This document shows, in pieces, positions 11,991 through 24,400 of a stretch of 64,000 nt of DNA. Location: positions 1,249,001-1,313,000 of the forward strand of contig JAKJHU010000084.1 in NCBI GenBank assembly GCA_022316685.1, read 5' to 3'. The position numbers and the translations under genes are program-made. The DNA is from Progne subis subis (taxonomy: Eukaryota; Chordata; Aves; Passeriformes; Hirundinidae). Below the pieces are notes generated by a model that saw only the letters and a program-made list of their open reading frames with translations, made no database searches and was not told the origin of the DNA. Each line of letters begins with the position of its first letter. The stretch's first letter is position 1.

Positions 11991-14097
11991 GAAAAAATCT
12001 TGAAAGTATTGAGTTTTCTATGGAAAAAGTCCAAAGTGATTTCAAATGTTTTCAGCTAAAGCCAAGATTAACAACTTTGTCATAAAATATACTGAAAGTA
12101 CAAATTGTTCAACATCCATTGAATGTGGACTTCATTGAGAAGAAAAGTGGCACCTGTAAGGTCAATACATGAACCCCTAGGATCTTCATGAGGAATTTTA
12201 TGTTTATTATTGAATGACCGAGACTTTTCCAAGAATGCCTCTGAAGTATCATATCCAGGATTAATTGGGATTCATAGTTGTTGAATTATCCCTTTCCTGC
12301 CTTAAAAAAGGTAAAACTTGCAAAAAACCAAACACAGCAAAATGAGTTAAATAAAAAGGGTTCTGACTTTTGACATTTCTCAGTTTCTTTCTTTACTCAA
12401 AACAGAAGTTGAATATTTATTTTCTGATTCTCATGGTTCTTTATAATAGAATTGGTGCACATTGTATTAATAATTATTCTGTATTGCATTATAGATGTGA
12501 ACATAGCATTTAATATAATATTATATAGTTAGTTCTTATGCATGAATCTTTTCATTATACAGTAGAGAGTGCTGGGAAGATATTTTGTGGTCATTCCTGA
12601 CATTCCCAGTGTGGTTTCAGACATGTACCTGGATTCAGTCTTAGGGTTCTAATTTAGGTGAAAACAGAAAAATTTTGTAGATATATGTGAGATTAAAAAA
12701 AATGTTGTAAGTTTTAGAACACAATATATTCTACTACCTAGTGGGGTTGAGTTTATTTTATATATTATAAAACTTTCCATTTTTTGTGCTATTTGTTATT
12801 TCTAATAAATAAGTTCTCATCAAAGAATCACAGAATCATCAGCACCCAAAAACTGTGATGTCAGTCTAGAAAATTAAATCGGGAATTTTATTTGAATTTT
12901 CACTGACCTTTCTAGTTTTAAACTTTATTTTATATCTATATCTGTATCTATATAACATATATAAATCTACAATGACTAAAATATACCAGCCCTATATACC
13001 AGGCTAGGATATGTTTCACGTGCAATTCTGACAAATTAATTCATTAGTTCATTAATTCATTAATTAAAGTTCTTTGTCATGTTCTTCATCCTCTATACTT
13101 AAAATACTTCCTTCTACAGGATTTTACAGAACTTTCTTTTAAGCTTTTAATTTATTTTCCTTTTAACATGTGCTGGAGACCCCTTCAAAAATGTTCTTCC
13201 TCCAGAACAAACATGTAATATAAAAATGAGGAAATTTTCTTAATAAGTCTTTACCCTTAGTTCCACAAAGATGTGTTTCTCCAGAGAATTGTTAACAGTG
13301 GGATATAAAAAGGATCTGAGCTCTTAAAAGAAGCTTAAGAGCTCTTGTACCATGCAGCCAAACCTCGTGCTACTCTGCAGTTCCTTCCTATTACATAAAA
13401 GTAGTTTTGTTTTCCCCCACAATTTTTTTCTTCGGATATTCCACCAGCAGCAATATTTCCCTGCTGGAGCCTGGACCTCTTTTGAAAATGTATTTATTAT
13501 TGCTGTGTTTATTGTTTATTTATCATCCTAATAAACATTTCTTTATGATCCATCTTTGTTCCTCTTTTGCTTTACCCACAAGACTGTGCTGTAGCGTCTT
13601 GCAGCAGGATTTGACCTTGAAAGTCTTCACTTCCAAAATAAAATTCATCATTTTTCATACAGGAAGAAGGAAAATAAAATAGTTTGTAATTAGAGTAGCA
13701 AAACTGTCTTTTCTACTTGTCAAATACTTCCCTTTTTTTCCCTTTCTCCTTTTCCTGGAACCATTTAAGAATAAATTTGCCCGACAATTAACAACAATCT
13801 GGGGGTAGTTTGTATGTTAATGAACAGAACTGCATGAAGCTGTAGGAACTCCCACTTTGCCTGTTCACTCCATGAATTTTAACAGCTATAAAAACTTCAC
13901 CTTGGAAGATATCCAAGCCTTTACTAATAACTACCTCAGCAGGAAGTATTTTTCCCTGTTCAAATCAATTGCTTTTGTTCGTTTTTCATTTACCTATCAA
14001 GGAGAGGTTGTCTTTTTTTTTAAACAAAGTTTTCCTGACATTTCCCTAATTTCTACTGGGATTGTTTTGCAAAGTAATCCTCAAGAGATTTTTAAAA
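11991..14097. other. Unique AT-rich sequence
   Basis: No gene was recognised. It contains TA-rich stretches (about 12470-12780 and 12920-12965) and a short 'attcattaattcattaatt' repeat near 13036-13067. Confidence 0.55.
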
Positions 14098-14300
14098 TTT
14101 TTTTTTTGGGGGGGGGGGGGTTTGTTTGTTTGTGTGGTTTTATTTTGTTTTTTTTGTGGTTTTTTGTTGTTTTTTTTTTTGTTGTTGTTTGGGTTTTTTT
14201 TTTGGGGGGGGTGTTTTGTTTGGTTTTTTGTTTTTGTTTTTTTTGTTTTTGTGGGGGTTTTGTTTGGTTGGTTGGTTTTTTTGGTTTTTTGGGGTTTTTT
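14098..14300 (+). repeat. G/T-only low-complexity tract
   Basis: For 203 nt the plus strand is T or G with a single exception, an A at 14142. It includes a 13-G run (14108-14120), G8 (14204-14211), G5 (14252-14256), G4 (14291-14294) and (TTTG)/(TTGG) patches. The long frames through it (Gly/Phe/Val plus; Lys/Asn/Pro/Thr minus) follow from composition and are not genes. The G runs could support G-quadruplex structure. Confidence 0.95.
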
Positions 14301-15039
14301 AACTATATTTTTTCCCCCAGGGAGAGATCCTCTTGGAGTTTTCTCACTTTCTAGTAAAGAAATTTCTTGATGATGCAATACTTTTTGTCTGGATTGAGCC
14401 AGCCTTTATGCATGCACTACATATTTCAGCACACAGGCTGTAAATTTAGGAATGCATAATTCACCTCAAACTGGAGGCTGACAGCATTTTTATGGTCTTA
14501 CATCGTGTGCCACATCTGCCAGGCTCTTTGCCATCCTTCCCATCCCACTGCACTTCTCCACAACCGTTTATGAGAGGAAATAAAGGAATTTTAGGGATGG
14601 GAAACCTTTCTGGAGTAGGAGAGTGTAATTATCTCCCTGGGGATTTAGCAAGGACAGCAGGCTAAAACACTCCTGTCAAGGTACCATATTAACTTGAACA
14701 ACTACATGTGGCCAGATCCACAACATATTTTTCCGATGGATGAACAGTTTGTTGGAATGTCTGACCCAAGTAAACTGGCAGAACGACACTGGAGTGTTCC
14801 TGGTGATTTCCCAATTCACAGCTCAATAAAAACAATGTGGAGCCCTTGGATATTGCCTGCAGGTTACATCCTTATAGTGCTGTAGGATAAAAATAATTCC
14901 ACAGGGGGAAACAGATCAAAAGAATGTCAGATGGGCATCTAATTACGTCTAATTCCATCAGGATTCTTCACCATACACAGCAGGGACACACAGATCAGGG
15001 GCCAGTATGTGGAAGAATAGAATTCTCTCCCTCTACACA
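14301..15039. other. Unique sequence
   Basis: No repeat or exon was recognised. The left edge 'ttttttcccccag' resembles a splice acceptor, but no supporting exon is evident. Confidence 0.5.
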
Positions 15040-15578
15040 GGTGAGACCCCAATGGCTGCATGCAGGCATGGGGTCATCAGCACAGGAAGGACATGAACTG
15101 CTGAAGCAAGTCCAGAGGACACCAGAAGGATGTTCCAAGGGCTGGAGCACCTTTGCTATGGAGACAGGCTGGAAGAGTTAGAATTGTACAGTCTGGAGAA
15201 CAGAATGTTCTGGAGCGACATGAAAACCCATTGTAGTACCTGAAGGAGCTACAAGAAAGATGGAGAGAGACAATTTACATGGGATGGAGTGACAGGACAA
15301 GGGGGAATGGTTGTAATGCATTAAAAACTGACAGAGAGTAGGATTTGATGGGATATACAGAAGAAATTCCTGAGGGTGGGGAGGGCCTGGCACAGGGTGC
15401 CCAGAGAAGCTGTGGCTGCCTCTGGATCCCTGGAAGCGTTCAAGGCCAGGTTGGATGGGGCTTGGAGAAACTTGGGCTAGTGGAAGGTGTCCCTGCCCAT
15501 GGCAGGGGGTGGCACTGGATGGGTTTTAAGGTTCTTTCCAACCCAAATCACTCTGGGATTCTGGGATTCCATGACTCA
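15040..15578 (+). mobile_element. CR1 3' half, type A (plus), longest of its type here
   Basis: About 540 bp. Markers in order are 'gtgagaccccaatggctgca', 'catcagcacaggaaggacat', 'ccaagggctggagcacct', 'tggagacaggctgg', 'cacagggtgcccagagaag' and 'ttccaacccaaatcactc', then a 'gattccatgact' tail. The internal region is more diverged than the 3' end. The 186-codon plus frame beginning at 15345 runs through its 3' end into unique DNA and is not a gene. Confidence 0.94.
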
Positions 15579-16257
15579 GCTCCTCAGCACCAGATTGGTG
15601 CTGGAGGTGCTCAGCACCCACCTCAGTGGGCTGCAGGTCCACTTTTGCCTGACTTCACGAGATTTTCCCTTTTCCTTTTGAACTCCCTGGCAAACACGGA
15701 GCCTTTCAGCCCACACCACCCCCCTCTGTGCCAGCACCAAGAGATTCACAGCCTCACAAGGCTGGGCTGTCACCCCGTGTGCCGCAGCTCCTGCGAGGCT
15801 GCTCAGGGAGCCCGGGCAGCTCTGCACACATCTCCTGGCAACTGCTCCTTTGGGAGCAGGCAGGAGCCTGAGGCTGCAAAGACTGGTGTCTATTTCCTGT
15901 GCTAATTGCACACTTACCAGAGAATTCCCTTCTAAAATCAGAATAGAGGGGCCATTGAAAAATGCAGAGGCTCTTGCACATGAATCATGCCCAGTTTCAA
16001 GTTTAGGATCAAGACCTGTGATGTGAAAATACTGGAGTCATTGGGAAAATTTTTCCTTCCACCATAGTTAAGAATGTCATGGTTTGCCCCTTTATAATGC
16101 AGAGTAAACCACAGGAGAACTCATGCAGTTCAGGAGCCAAAGGAAAAACTCCAAAGATGAGCTGATGGAGTACAATTTCAAAAATGTCTGAAATGTTCCA
16201 TAGCTCCAATTTAAACTGGGGAACTGCAAGAGGAAATAATGGTGAATATTCTAGTGG
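15579..16257. other. Unique sequence between CR1 copies
   Basis: The GC content is locally raised around 15600-15880, but no exon structure was recognised. Confidence 0.5.
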
Positions 16258-16495
16258 AGGAGGGTATGAATAGATGGTCTACTGGGAAGGAATTATTCCA
16301 GGTGAAGGTGAGGATGAAGTCCTGACACAGAGAAGCTGTGACTGTCCCTGGATCCCTGGAGGTGTCCAAGGCCAGGCTGGACAGGGCATGGAGCCACCTG
16401 GGCTAATGGAAGGTGTCCCTGCCCAAGGTAGGGGTTGGTACTGGATGGGCTTTAATGTTCTTTCCAATCCAAATCATTCCATGATTCCAGCATTC
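16258..16495 (+). mobile_element. CR1 3' end, type A (plus)
   Basis: Begins near 'actgggaaggaattattcc' and continues with 'cacagagaagctgtgactg', 'tccaaggccaggctggacag' and 'ttctttccaatccaaatc', then a 'cattccatgattcc' tail. It has several small deletions relative to the 15.0-kb copy. Confidence 0.93.
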
Positions 16496-17939
16496 TCTGG
16501 TTCTACAAACTACTGTGAAAGCTTTCACATCAGTGTGTAGAAGTCAAGCCCATCCTGCTTACAGATCCAAAGGATAATATTGATGTATTTATGTATTTTA
16601 GAATTTTGTCATGTCTGTGGAAGAGAAGGAGATTCCTCTAAAATGAAATATTGGCATTTAAAAATCTTTGAATATAAGTATTTGATGTGTGGCATCTACA
16701 AATGATGACTCAATTCTGCCACATGTCACAATCTCCACTGTTAATTCAGCAAATCGTATTTAAATGAGAGTGAATTTACTTCACAAACTCTGACTCTGAA
16801 ATTTCTTTAAAGTCAGAATGGAAAATGAGTAGCATTTAACTCTCCAAAAGATGACATGAAATTATACTTCATGATTTTCAAATTATAAACACATAAAAGT
16901 AAGAGAACCCACTGAAGAAAATTAGTAGGAGCACGACAATATCACCTAAAATTAAGACATAAAGCAAAGGTCCATTGAAACTGTTTGATATTTCCTTTAG
17001 TGAGTCAGAGATCAGCTGCAGGTCATGTTTTTAATGCATCAGGCACAGTGTGCTTGCTAAATGTTCATGATTACATTTTCAGGGTTTCATGGCTTCCTAT
17101 ATTTTAAATGTCAGAAATAGCCACTCTAATGGGGATGTCCTCAGCCATGGTGATAAAAAAAAAGATGCAGCCTTCCTCAGGGAGAACCACAGAGTTATAA
17201 CAGTATCAGGGTTAATTGTCTGAATTATTGGGACACTTTTTCATGAGCTTAAGTTATTAAAATGGGATGCTCTGTGCATTGGGCTAAAAATACAAGCTGA
17301 GCATAGGCTAAAAAAGCGATTTTTAAAATGTCTCTGTTCATGGAGTTTTAGAAGAGAAAAAGCATGAAAAATTAAATCTGGGATTCTTTCAGAATTCTCG
17401 TCCGGAGCACAAACCTTCCAGCAGGCAAGAATCCTCCTAGTGGTAGGTCTGAGATTTCCCAGCTCTGGATTATTTTTCTCCCCTACTCTCTTTATATTTG
17501 AGGGGAACCAAGGGAGGTAGAGGGGAAAAAAGAGAGGGAAGAGAGGCAAATATTTTAGTTTCTTTCAAACCTTCTCCACCCCACACCAAAAATATTTCCA
17601 AATGAACACAAAATTTTAGATTAGATTATTTGGGTTTGGCACAAAATTATGGAATGTTGGGATTATTTCGCAAGTTCCATGGAGAAGATGTGTGCATGTG
17701 TATGTGCATGTTTGAGATGCCTTTAGTGTAAAAGGAAGGCACTGAACTGGAAAGGGATTTCTCTTCCTCTCCTCCTGGGTGATCTGGGGAAAACATGTGT
17801 CCTCACAGGCAAGCAAGCAAAAACTGAAGTTTACTTTTAATTATACCAAAAGAAAACAGAGAAAAGCAGCTGAATTCCTAAAGGAACCATGCGAGGAAGC
17901 ACTGCCTAGAAGAAAAAAAATCTTCCCTGAAAACAAAAC
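16496..17939. other. Unique AT-rich sequence
   Basis: No repeat family or exon was recognised. Confidence 0.55.
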
Positions 17940-18220
17940 TCAAATTCTCTGGGGAATCTCTGTGGCCTGGGGAGCCTCTCTTCCTCCGTGCTCCGTCTTT
18001 GCTGCCTGGGGTGTTCCTCGGTCAGTGTGTGGAGTGGCCAGTGCTCGTCCAGCTTGGGGAAGGGCTGCTCCTCAGTCTCTGCCCCTGCCCTCTGCCCCCC
18101 GACAGCTTCCAGCGGGCCGGGCGAGGGGCTGGGGGCGCAGCAGGGGCTGTCCCACGTGGAACTCCTGGGGTGAAGATTCCAAGTCCCTCCTGCGCATCCC
18201 AAATCAACGCTCATGATCAT
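17940..18220. other. Isolated GC/CpG-rich patch
   Basis: A ~265-bp patch of roughly 60% GC with 12 CpG dinucleotides stands out from AT-rich surroundings. It contains 'gcgggccgggcgaggggc'. The overlapping frames on both strands (up to ~150 codons) reflect scarcity of stops in GC-rich DNA. It does not match CR1 or an LTR I recognise. It could be a small CpG-bearing regulatory element, a promoter for a non-coding transcript, or an unrecognised repeat. Confidence 0.5.
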
Positions 18221-19869
18221 CAATTGGAAGTAATGTGAAAACAAGACATCTGAAAGACCAGAAACGGTATTTTCCCTCCCTGTGGCACTGCGGGGTTCGT
18301 CATTTGTGACTCTGTAAGGGTATACGGGATTTGGGGAGCTGCAACCATCTGGATGCATTTTGGCATCTGTTTTATTTCATTTATTGGTCCGTGCAGGTCT
18401 GTCCAAACAAACAGAGTCCTTTAGCAACATTTTCACAATTTTAATGATGATAATTTTAAGGCATTGACATCCAAGAACATCTTGCATGGAGTCCATTAAT
18501 TTTTCATTGATTTCATTGCACAAAGGGATTAGGCAGATAAAAACAAAACAAAACAAACAAACAACAACAACAACAACAAAAAACAAACAAAAAAACCCCC
18601 CAACACCCAAAACATATTAATTAAATACATTATGTATGCTATTTTTCACATGTGTTTTTTAAAGTTCAAAGTTACTACAGGGTAGTACATATCTGGATTA
18701 CTAATGGCTGAAACTTTTTTAGGCAAAAATGAGGACATTTACTTTTTAAATGACTAATAACGTCCCATTTTGATATTTCATTATTACAAGAGTTTAGAGT
18801 ATGAAGGAAATTATCGTTTCATCCAGATAAGTTGAAATGAGATATAAAAGCTACTCTCTGTTTCCTACATAATATTCTATCAACATCTATTATTTACAAG
18901 TTGAATTTTATAGTTTTTTAATCCCATTAAAGACTGATCTTTTAATCATAAATTTAATTAAATGCATTATATCTAGATGTCTTCATAACTGCATTTTGAG
19001 AATATTATTTTTTAGCTGCAGATATCCCTCTCTATTCATAATGCAATTTTACCTTGACTGTGGTCAAATGGAAATAACAATTTTTTATACCATTCTTAGC
19101 TCAAAGTAAATGATGCAGAAAACAAAAATATCAACAACTGATGGTTTATTTGCTTCACCTTTATTGGTTTTTATACATCTCCTGTTGAGGTCTGAACGGC
19201 ACAATTTCAGAAGCTTGAAAACCAAATGCAGGAAGACAGAGAAAGACCATAGCGTTATAGTGTCATTTCAATCCAATTCTCAGATAAAAATATTCTCAAG
19301 TTCACTTTTTTGTTTGAATTTTTCTTGGTTGCTTTTTTTAATTTTAGTCAAAATTTGATTATTTCCCACTAATCCATGGTGTCTGAGTAAAGTAAATGAT
19401 ATCTTCAGTACTTTTAATAATTATTGGGTGTTTTCTACTGAATTCCTGGGCAGGGCCAAAAAATAAAGCCATTGGTCCAGGTGAAGCAAAGTCTCCTGAG
19501 TTTATGTGAGTGCTTTAACAGCAAAATCTGCTGGACATGGCTCTGAATCTCTGCACTTTTCTGGGATCCTGTGTCTTGAGCTGCTTTTAATCCTGGATTT
19601 TGGTCTTAGTGCCAGGATACTGCTAAAAAAAGTGGTCTCTGTGATGGTTGCAATTAAAGCTTCATTTGTCTGTCACTGGGGGAAGGGTTCACCATCACGC
19701 AGGAGGTTTTGTTGAGCTCCTTGCTGCATCAGTGCCCCGAGTGTTGTTGGCTCTTCCCTGTTGGTTGTGAGGACACATTTCCCTTGGTGCTGTCACTTGG
19801 ATCATTCCACACCTCAGATCTTCTGCTGGGTTTTGGGCCCTTTCTAAGAGAGGGACATTGAGATGCTAA
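18221..19869. other. AT-rich unique sequence
   Basis: No gene was seen. It includes the A/C-rich tract noted separately and TA-rich stretches around 18880-19020. Confidence 0.55.
18539..18602. repeat. A/C-rich simple repeat (CAAA/CAA)n
   Basis: A run of (AAAAC), (AAAC) and (AAC) units ending in a C run. The plus strand contains only A and C across the tract. Confidence 0.93.
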
Positions 19870-20175
19870 GGAAAGGTCTGGAGCACCAGGAGCAGCTGAG
19901 GGAGCTGGGAAAGGGGCTCAGCCTGGAGAAAAGGAGGCTCAGGGGGGACCTTCTAGCTCTGCACAACTCCCTGACAGGAGAGGACAGCCAGGGGGTTCAG
20001 GAAACAGGAACAGGATGAGAGGGAACAGCCTCAAGCTGTGCCAGGGGAGATTTAAATTGCATTTTAGGGAAAATGTCTTCATAGAAAGAGGGAAGCACTG
20101 GCACAGGCTAGACAAGGCACAAGGTTAGACTTGATGATCCTGGAGCTCCTTTCCAATGCTGATGGTTCCATGATC
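19870..20175 (+). mobile_element. CR1 3' half, type B (plus)
   Basis: Shows 'tctggagcaccaggagcagc', 'ggagctgggaaaggggctca', 'aaaaggaggctcagggggga' and 'cagcctcaagctgtgcc', then a shortened end with 'agacttgatgatcctggagc' and 'tggttccatgatctcag'. An internal deletion removes part of the 3' region seen at 5.4 kb. Confidence 0.93.
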
Positions 20176-20277
20176 TCAGTACCCCACATGGATTCACTAA
20201 TGAAGAAACACTTCAGGTGTCCAAGTCATCCTGGGCAAGGATGAACCCCCTTTGCAGCCCTTCCTCTGGAAAAGCCC

Positions 20278-20665
20278 TGTTACCCTGGCTTTTCTGAGTT
20301 TTTTAAAGCCTTTTTGAATTTTCATAAATGGAGTCAGATCTTTTAGTTACTGTAGAATATTAGAGCAGTTTTCTACCTTTTCCCACAGATGTAACATAAA
20401 CAAATCCTTTGTTTTTCATTCTCTGTCCTTTGTTTGCATATTTCTAACCTGAAAACAATTGTGACTGACAGTTGGTCTAGCCACTTGGCTAAAGGTGAAA
20501 AACCCCAGAAGCCAATCTTCTGCTAGACCCACAAATGTATAAAAAGTAAGAAATAAACCAAGAGGCTCTCTCTCTCCGCCTGTCTCGGCTTGAGCCGGAT
20601 CGGAGGAACCTCTGCTCTGCGAAACCTCTTGTCTGCATGTGGCTGCTTTGTGTGTCTCCGTGACA
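20278..20665 (+). mobile_element. Solo LTR A (ERVK-like), 388 bp
   Basis: Begins 'tgttaccctgg' and ends 'gtgaca' (TG...CA). A near-perfect 6-bp target duplication flanks it: 'aagccc' (20272-20277) and 'aacccc' (20666-20671), one mismatch. A TATA box and an AATAAA signal are in order. No internal retroviral sequence is attached, so it is a solo LTR. The copy at 42763-43148 is a sibling. Six-base duplications are typical of class-II/beta-like (ERVK) integration; the family is inferred, not looked up. Confidence 0.9.
20538..20557 (+). promoter_or_regulatory. LTR A TATA box and poly(A) signal
   Basis: TATAAAAA at 20538-20545 is followed closely by AATAAA at 20552-20557, a compact LTR promoter and polyadenylation arrangement. 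It is matched at the same place in sibling LTR B. Confidence 0.75.
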
Positions 20666-20671
20666 AACCCC

Positions 20672-21360
20672 CTACACGTTTAAAAGACTGAACTCACCCT
20701 TGATGAACAAAGTGCCAATGGAATAGTATCACAATGGTGGATTTCCTGGATTTTAGGGGGAGTGGGACAATATTGCTTATAGCAAGCAAAGTGATATTGT
20801 GGGGAAAAAAAAAAAAAATAAAAAATTCAACATTTCCACATTAATTTTCTTCATTACCTTTGATTTATATTAACTAATTTTCATGTGTTCCTTTCTCACC
20901 TTAGCTGGTTGCAGTCTTCAATTACCTTAATTTAACCAGAAATCTCCAGATAGGTCACAGCTCTCATGTTTAATGAAAAATGAGTGAAAGAGGCTTAATA
21001 GAAATTCATAAGTTCCTGATGTTCTTTGGAGTAACACATACATTATTTAGTTCTGAGTGATGCTCTACACATTTAGCCATATTTAGGCTACTAATTGTGC
21101 TGGATTTAATGTCTCTGTGGAAGTATCCTTCACAACACAAGACAGCTTCTCACTGAACTCCCTGCATTGCTCACCAAAGCAAAAACCACACCTGGATATT
21201 GATTACTCCTAATATTCAGAGTTTTAACGACAGAAGAATGCTTTGTAGAATAAACCAGAAAATCCTTAATTACTTTTAATGTTCCCTGAACTGCTCTAAG
21301 TCAAGGTAAAGAGATAAGGAGATAATTTTTATAATGTTTTAAAGTATGGTGAAATATCTA
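20672..21360. other. Unique AT-rich sequence
   Basis: Nothing was recognised beyond a 14-nt A run near 20805. Confidence 0.5.
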
Positions 21361-21418
21361 TTTTTTGTTTTGTTTTGTTTTGTTTTGTTTTGTTTTGTTT
21401 TGTTTTGTTTTGTTTTTG
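21361..21418. repeat. (TTTTG)n microsatellite
   Basis: About ten consecutive TTTTG/GTTTT pentamer units, nearly perfect. The Phe/Cys-rich frame beginning here is a by-product. Confidence 0.96.
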
Positions 21419-24400
21419 TTCAATCATTGTGGGTATTCTGTCTCAACACTTGGGGTCACTAATTCCAGTAGAAGCTGAAGGTGCTTCCACACTGAAAATA
21501 ACATCCTCTCCCTTTGTTTTTTTGGTCTTTTCTGACTTACTTTACACTGGGAAGGCTCTAATGACAAACACTCTGCAAACTCACTGGTGAACTAAACTAG
21601 GCAAAGAAATGTTATTTACTCCAAAGAGCCTGATCCAAATTGGCTTCAAAGGGATGTTCTTCCTTCGGAATTTTGATTCTTTTCTCCCCAGTACATGATT
21701 TCATTTGACTTTGTTTAGGGCATTGAACTGGAGAGGGGAAATATTGGTATCCAAGGGAAGGAAAAAGAGCCAACAAGAAAAATTGAAAAGTGAAAAAAGA
21801 GGAGGGCTGGATTTTCCCTTCAGTCATTAAATTGCATTAAAAATATTGAAACACAACATGTGGCTTGGCTATGAATAATATTTTTAAAAGAAAAATATCT
21901 GTGAAATAATGAATTCATTCTGCAAAATCCGTATAGTAACATTCTTTCAGCAAAAATGATGGAAGAGGTTTTTTGAAACCATTTCAAAAGTCAAAAGATT
22001 TTCAACAACTTGACTTTTTCTAAAATCCTCATGAACTATGTATAAAAATAAACAAAGGCTTCTTTTAGGTAAGAAACTCAGTTTTCATGACATCAATTTT
22101 GATGATTTTCAAAGTTTTGCGCCACTGAAATAATCAGTATTGTAAAACTCAAATACTGTGGATTTCTAAGCTAACTGATGAAAACATTTCAGGGTAAAAG
22201 TGTTCCTTTTATTATATTTTAATTCTGTTTTAAAGGAATTGATTTTTTACCTAAAACATATCCAAAATTCAAGTGTTTGTTATCAACTTGTGGAGAAGAT
22301 AATAATTCATTTAATTCAAAATTACATATTTCAAAACCTCAAAACACTAAATACATACCTAAACATCTACGTAAATATTCTTCTTGCTGTTTTATTATGA
22401 TATTAATTTTTTTCTTTAGATCTTTACCATTTATTTTCTACTCTTTATAAAATCTTTCTGTTCTAAAAGTAGCACTAAAAGAATGTTACTAAACCCCTCT
22501 TTTTCGATGTCAAAGATGAAAATGAAGCTCTAACCTGAAGCTTCACCTGTGCAGATTCCTCTTCTTCATTTCGACTAAAATATTTTATCACAAAGAGTAG
22601 GATGTTTCTGTGAGTACTGAGGTTGATATATACACTGAAATCAAAGGGATTCATGGATGTGCATCCTGAAAATCCAGAGCACAACAGCAGCTGAGGAGAT
22701 TTGGCACATCTCATAAATCACTCAGTCAACACCAGACAGGATTATACCTTCACTGTAAACCTCTGACACATTTCTTTATGGAATCTGTATCCTACACTGG
22801 ATCATCCCTGGATATTTATGTCATTACAGAGTCTGGGAAAAATGATGCCTTGTTCTGATAATGTCATTGTATTTCTGGCAGAGAAGAAATCTGGACAGGC
22901 TGGGGAAGCAATACAAGACTTCTTGGGTAGTTCTAAGTTTGATGCAAAACTTCTGCCATAAATAAAGTTAATATTTCATGCGACAATGGAAATTTTTAAG
23001 AGGTGTGCCTGAATGTACATAGAGACACTGACAAATGAAATAACAATTAAATAACCGAATTTCTTGCATAAATTCCAATGTTGTTATTTTCTGCTGTGAA
23101 CGAGGCCTGTCTCATTTGAAGAATTTTCTCAATGTGGTACAAAGAATGTTTAGTATAAAGGAAACTATTTTAAAAAATATTTATTAGATCAAATGGTTAC
23201 TGCCTTTCTCTAAATGTCTGCAGAGTAATTAATTAAATACAGTCCAGTCATATCACTCAGTCCCTTCATAGACTGGCTAAGTTTGCTCTTGGAGCAAGAC
23301 CCTTTTCTCCCCTTTTGTTAAATACTCACGATTTGCTAACTAAAATTATTAGAATCCTTCTGGGTTTTCACAGAACTAATACATAATCATGGTTAATTTA
23401 AATTTCTTGCCCTTGTGCCATTGTTGTCATTCACAGGAGATTGTGCTCCTTCTCCAGTGACCATCCTTTAATTATCGCATCTATGGAAAACAACTGCATC
23501 TCCTCTCAGACTTTGGTTTGCTCGGATGGAAAAAAAAAAGCCAAAACCATCTGTCACCTACATTTCACAAGGGAAGGGACTCCCATTCCTACCATTCCTG
23601 TGACCTCTCTCTGCATCCTCTCCAGCTGGAATTAATCCTGAAAGCAAGAACTGTATGAAATGCTCAATACAAGGTTTAAACAGGTGCCTGGCGTAACACT
23701 AATAATTCCCTGTAGTTAGAGAAAGTGCACCTCCTGATACATCCTAACATCTCCCTTTTCCATGGCTTCGCCAAAGGGGTGGATTGTCACATAATCATCA
23801 AAACAGGAGATAGGAAAAGTCTTATCAATCCTTTCGGCTCTTCAAATGTACAAATCCACTCTGTTTCTATCTTTATTAATTTTTAAATGAATAATACAGT
23901 ATTTATTAAATTAAGGGCGAGACAAGTATAAAGGTTAATATTCCTGGAAGTTCTGCAGGACATGGCAAAATGAGCTGAGAATGTCCAGAACCAGGACTGA
24001 GCAAATCTTTGGAATCAGGGTTCTGCAGGTCAGCATCAAATCCAAAAAATGGGGAAAAACCCTGGGAGGATCTGAATAATGCTCACTCAGCAATACCGAG
24101 TAAAATGTCCTTAAGTGCAAAATGGGATTACTTTTGATGGGCAAGGAAAAGTATTCTGCTTTTTGCCACATAAAAAGAGCTAAGTTTATTCTTTTATCTA
24201 CATGTCAGATTTTTTCAGCCCAAGTGGTGCTACCAGTTCTGTGAGGAAACAAAGAAAACAAAGAGAAAGAAGGCAAATGAAGAAAATAAAGACGACTTTA
24301 AGAAACAAAATTTGCCCAGAGAAAATGGCTTCTGGAAAGAACTTTATGGAAGCTCTAAAATGCAACCTTAAAATTCAGATGTCTTCCCTTTGTCCTCGAG

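Noticed and set aside
12828..12850. 'aatcacagaatcatcagc', similar to a reverse CR1 tail
   Set aside because: No CR1 sequence adjoins it.
14046..14378. Long Gly/Phe/Val and Lys/Pro/Thr frames
   Set aside because: A tract containing only G and T (or A and C) lacks most stop codons; compositional artefact.
15345..15905. 186-codon plus frame
   Set aside because: Its first half is the 3' end of a type-A CR1 read in an arbitrary frame and the rest is unique flank.
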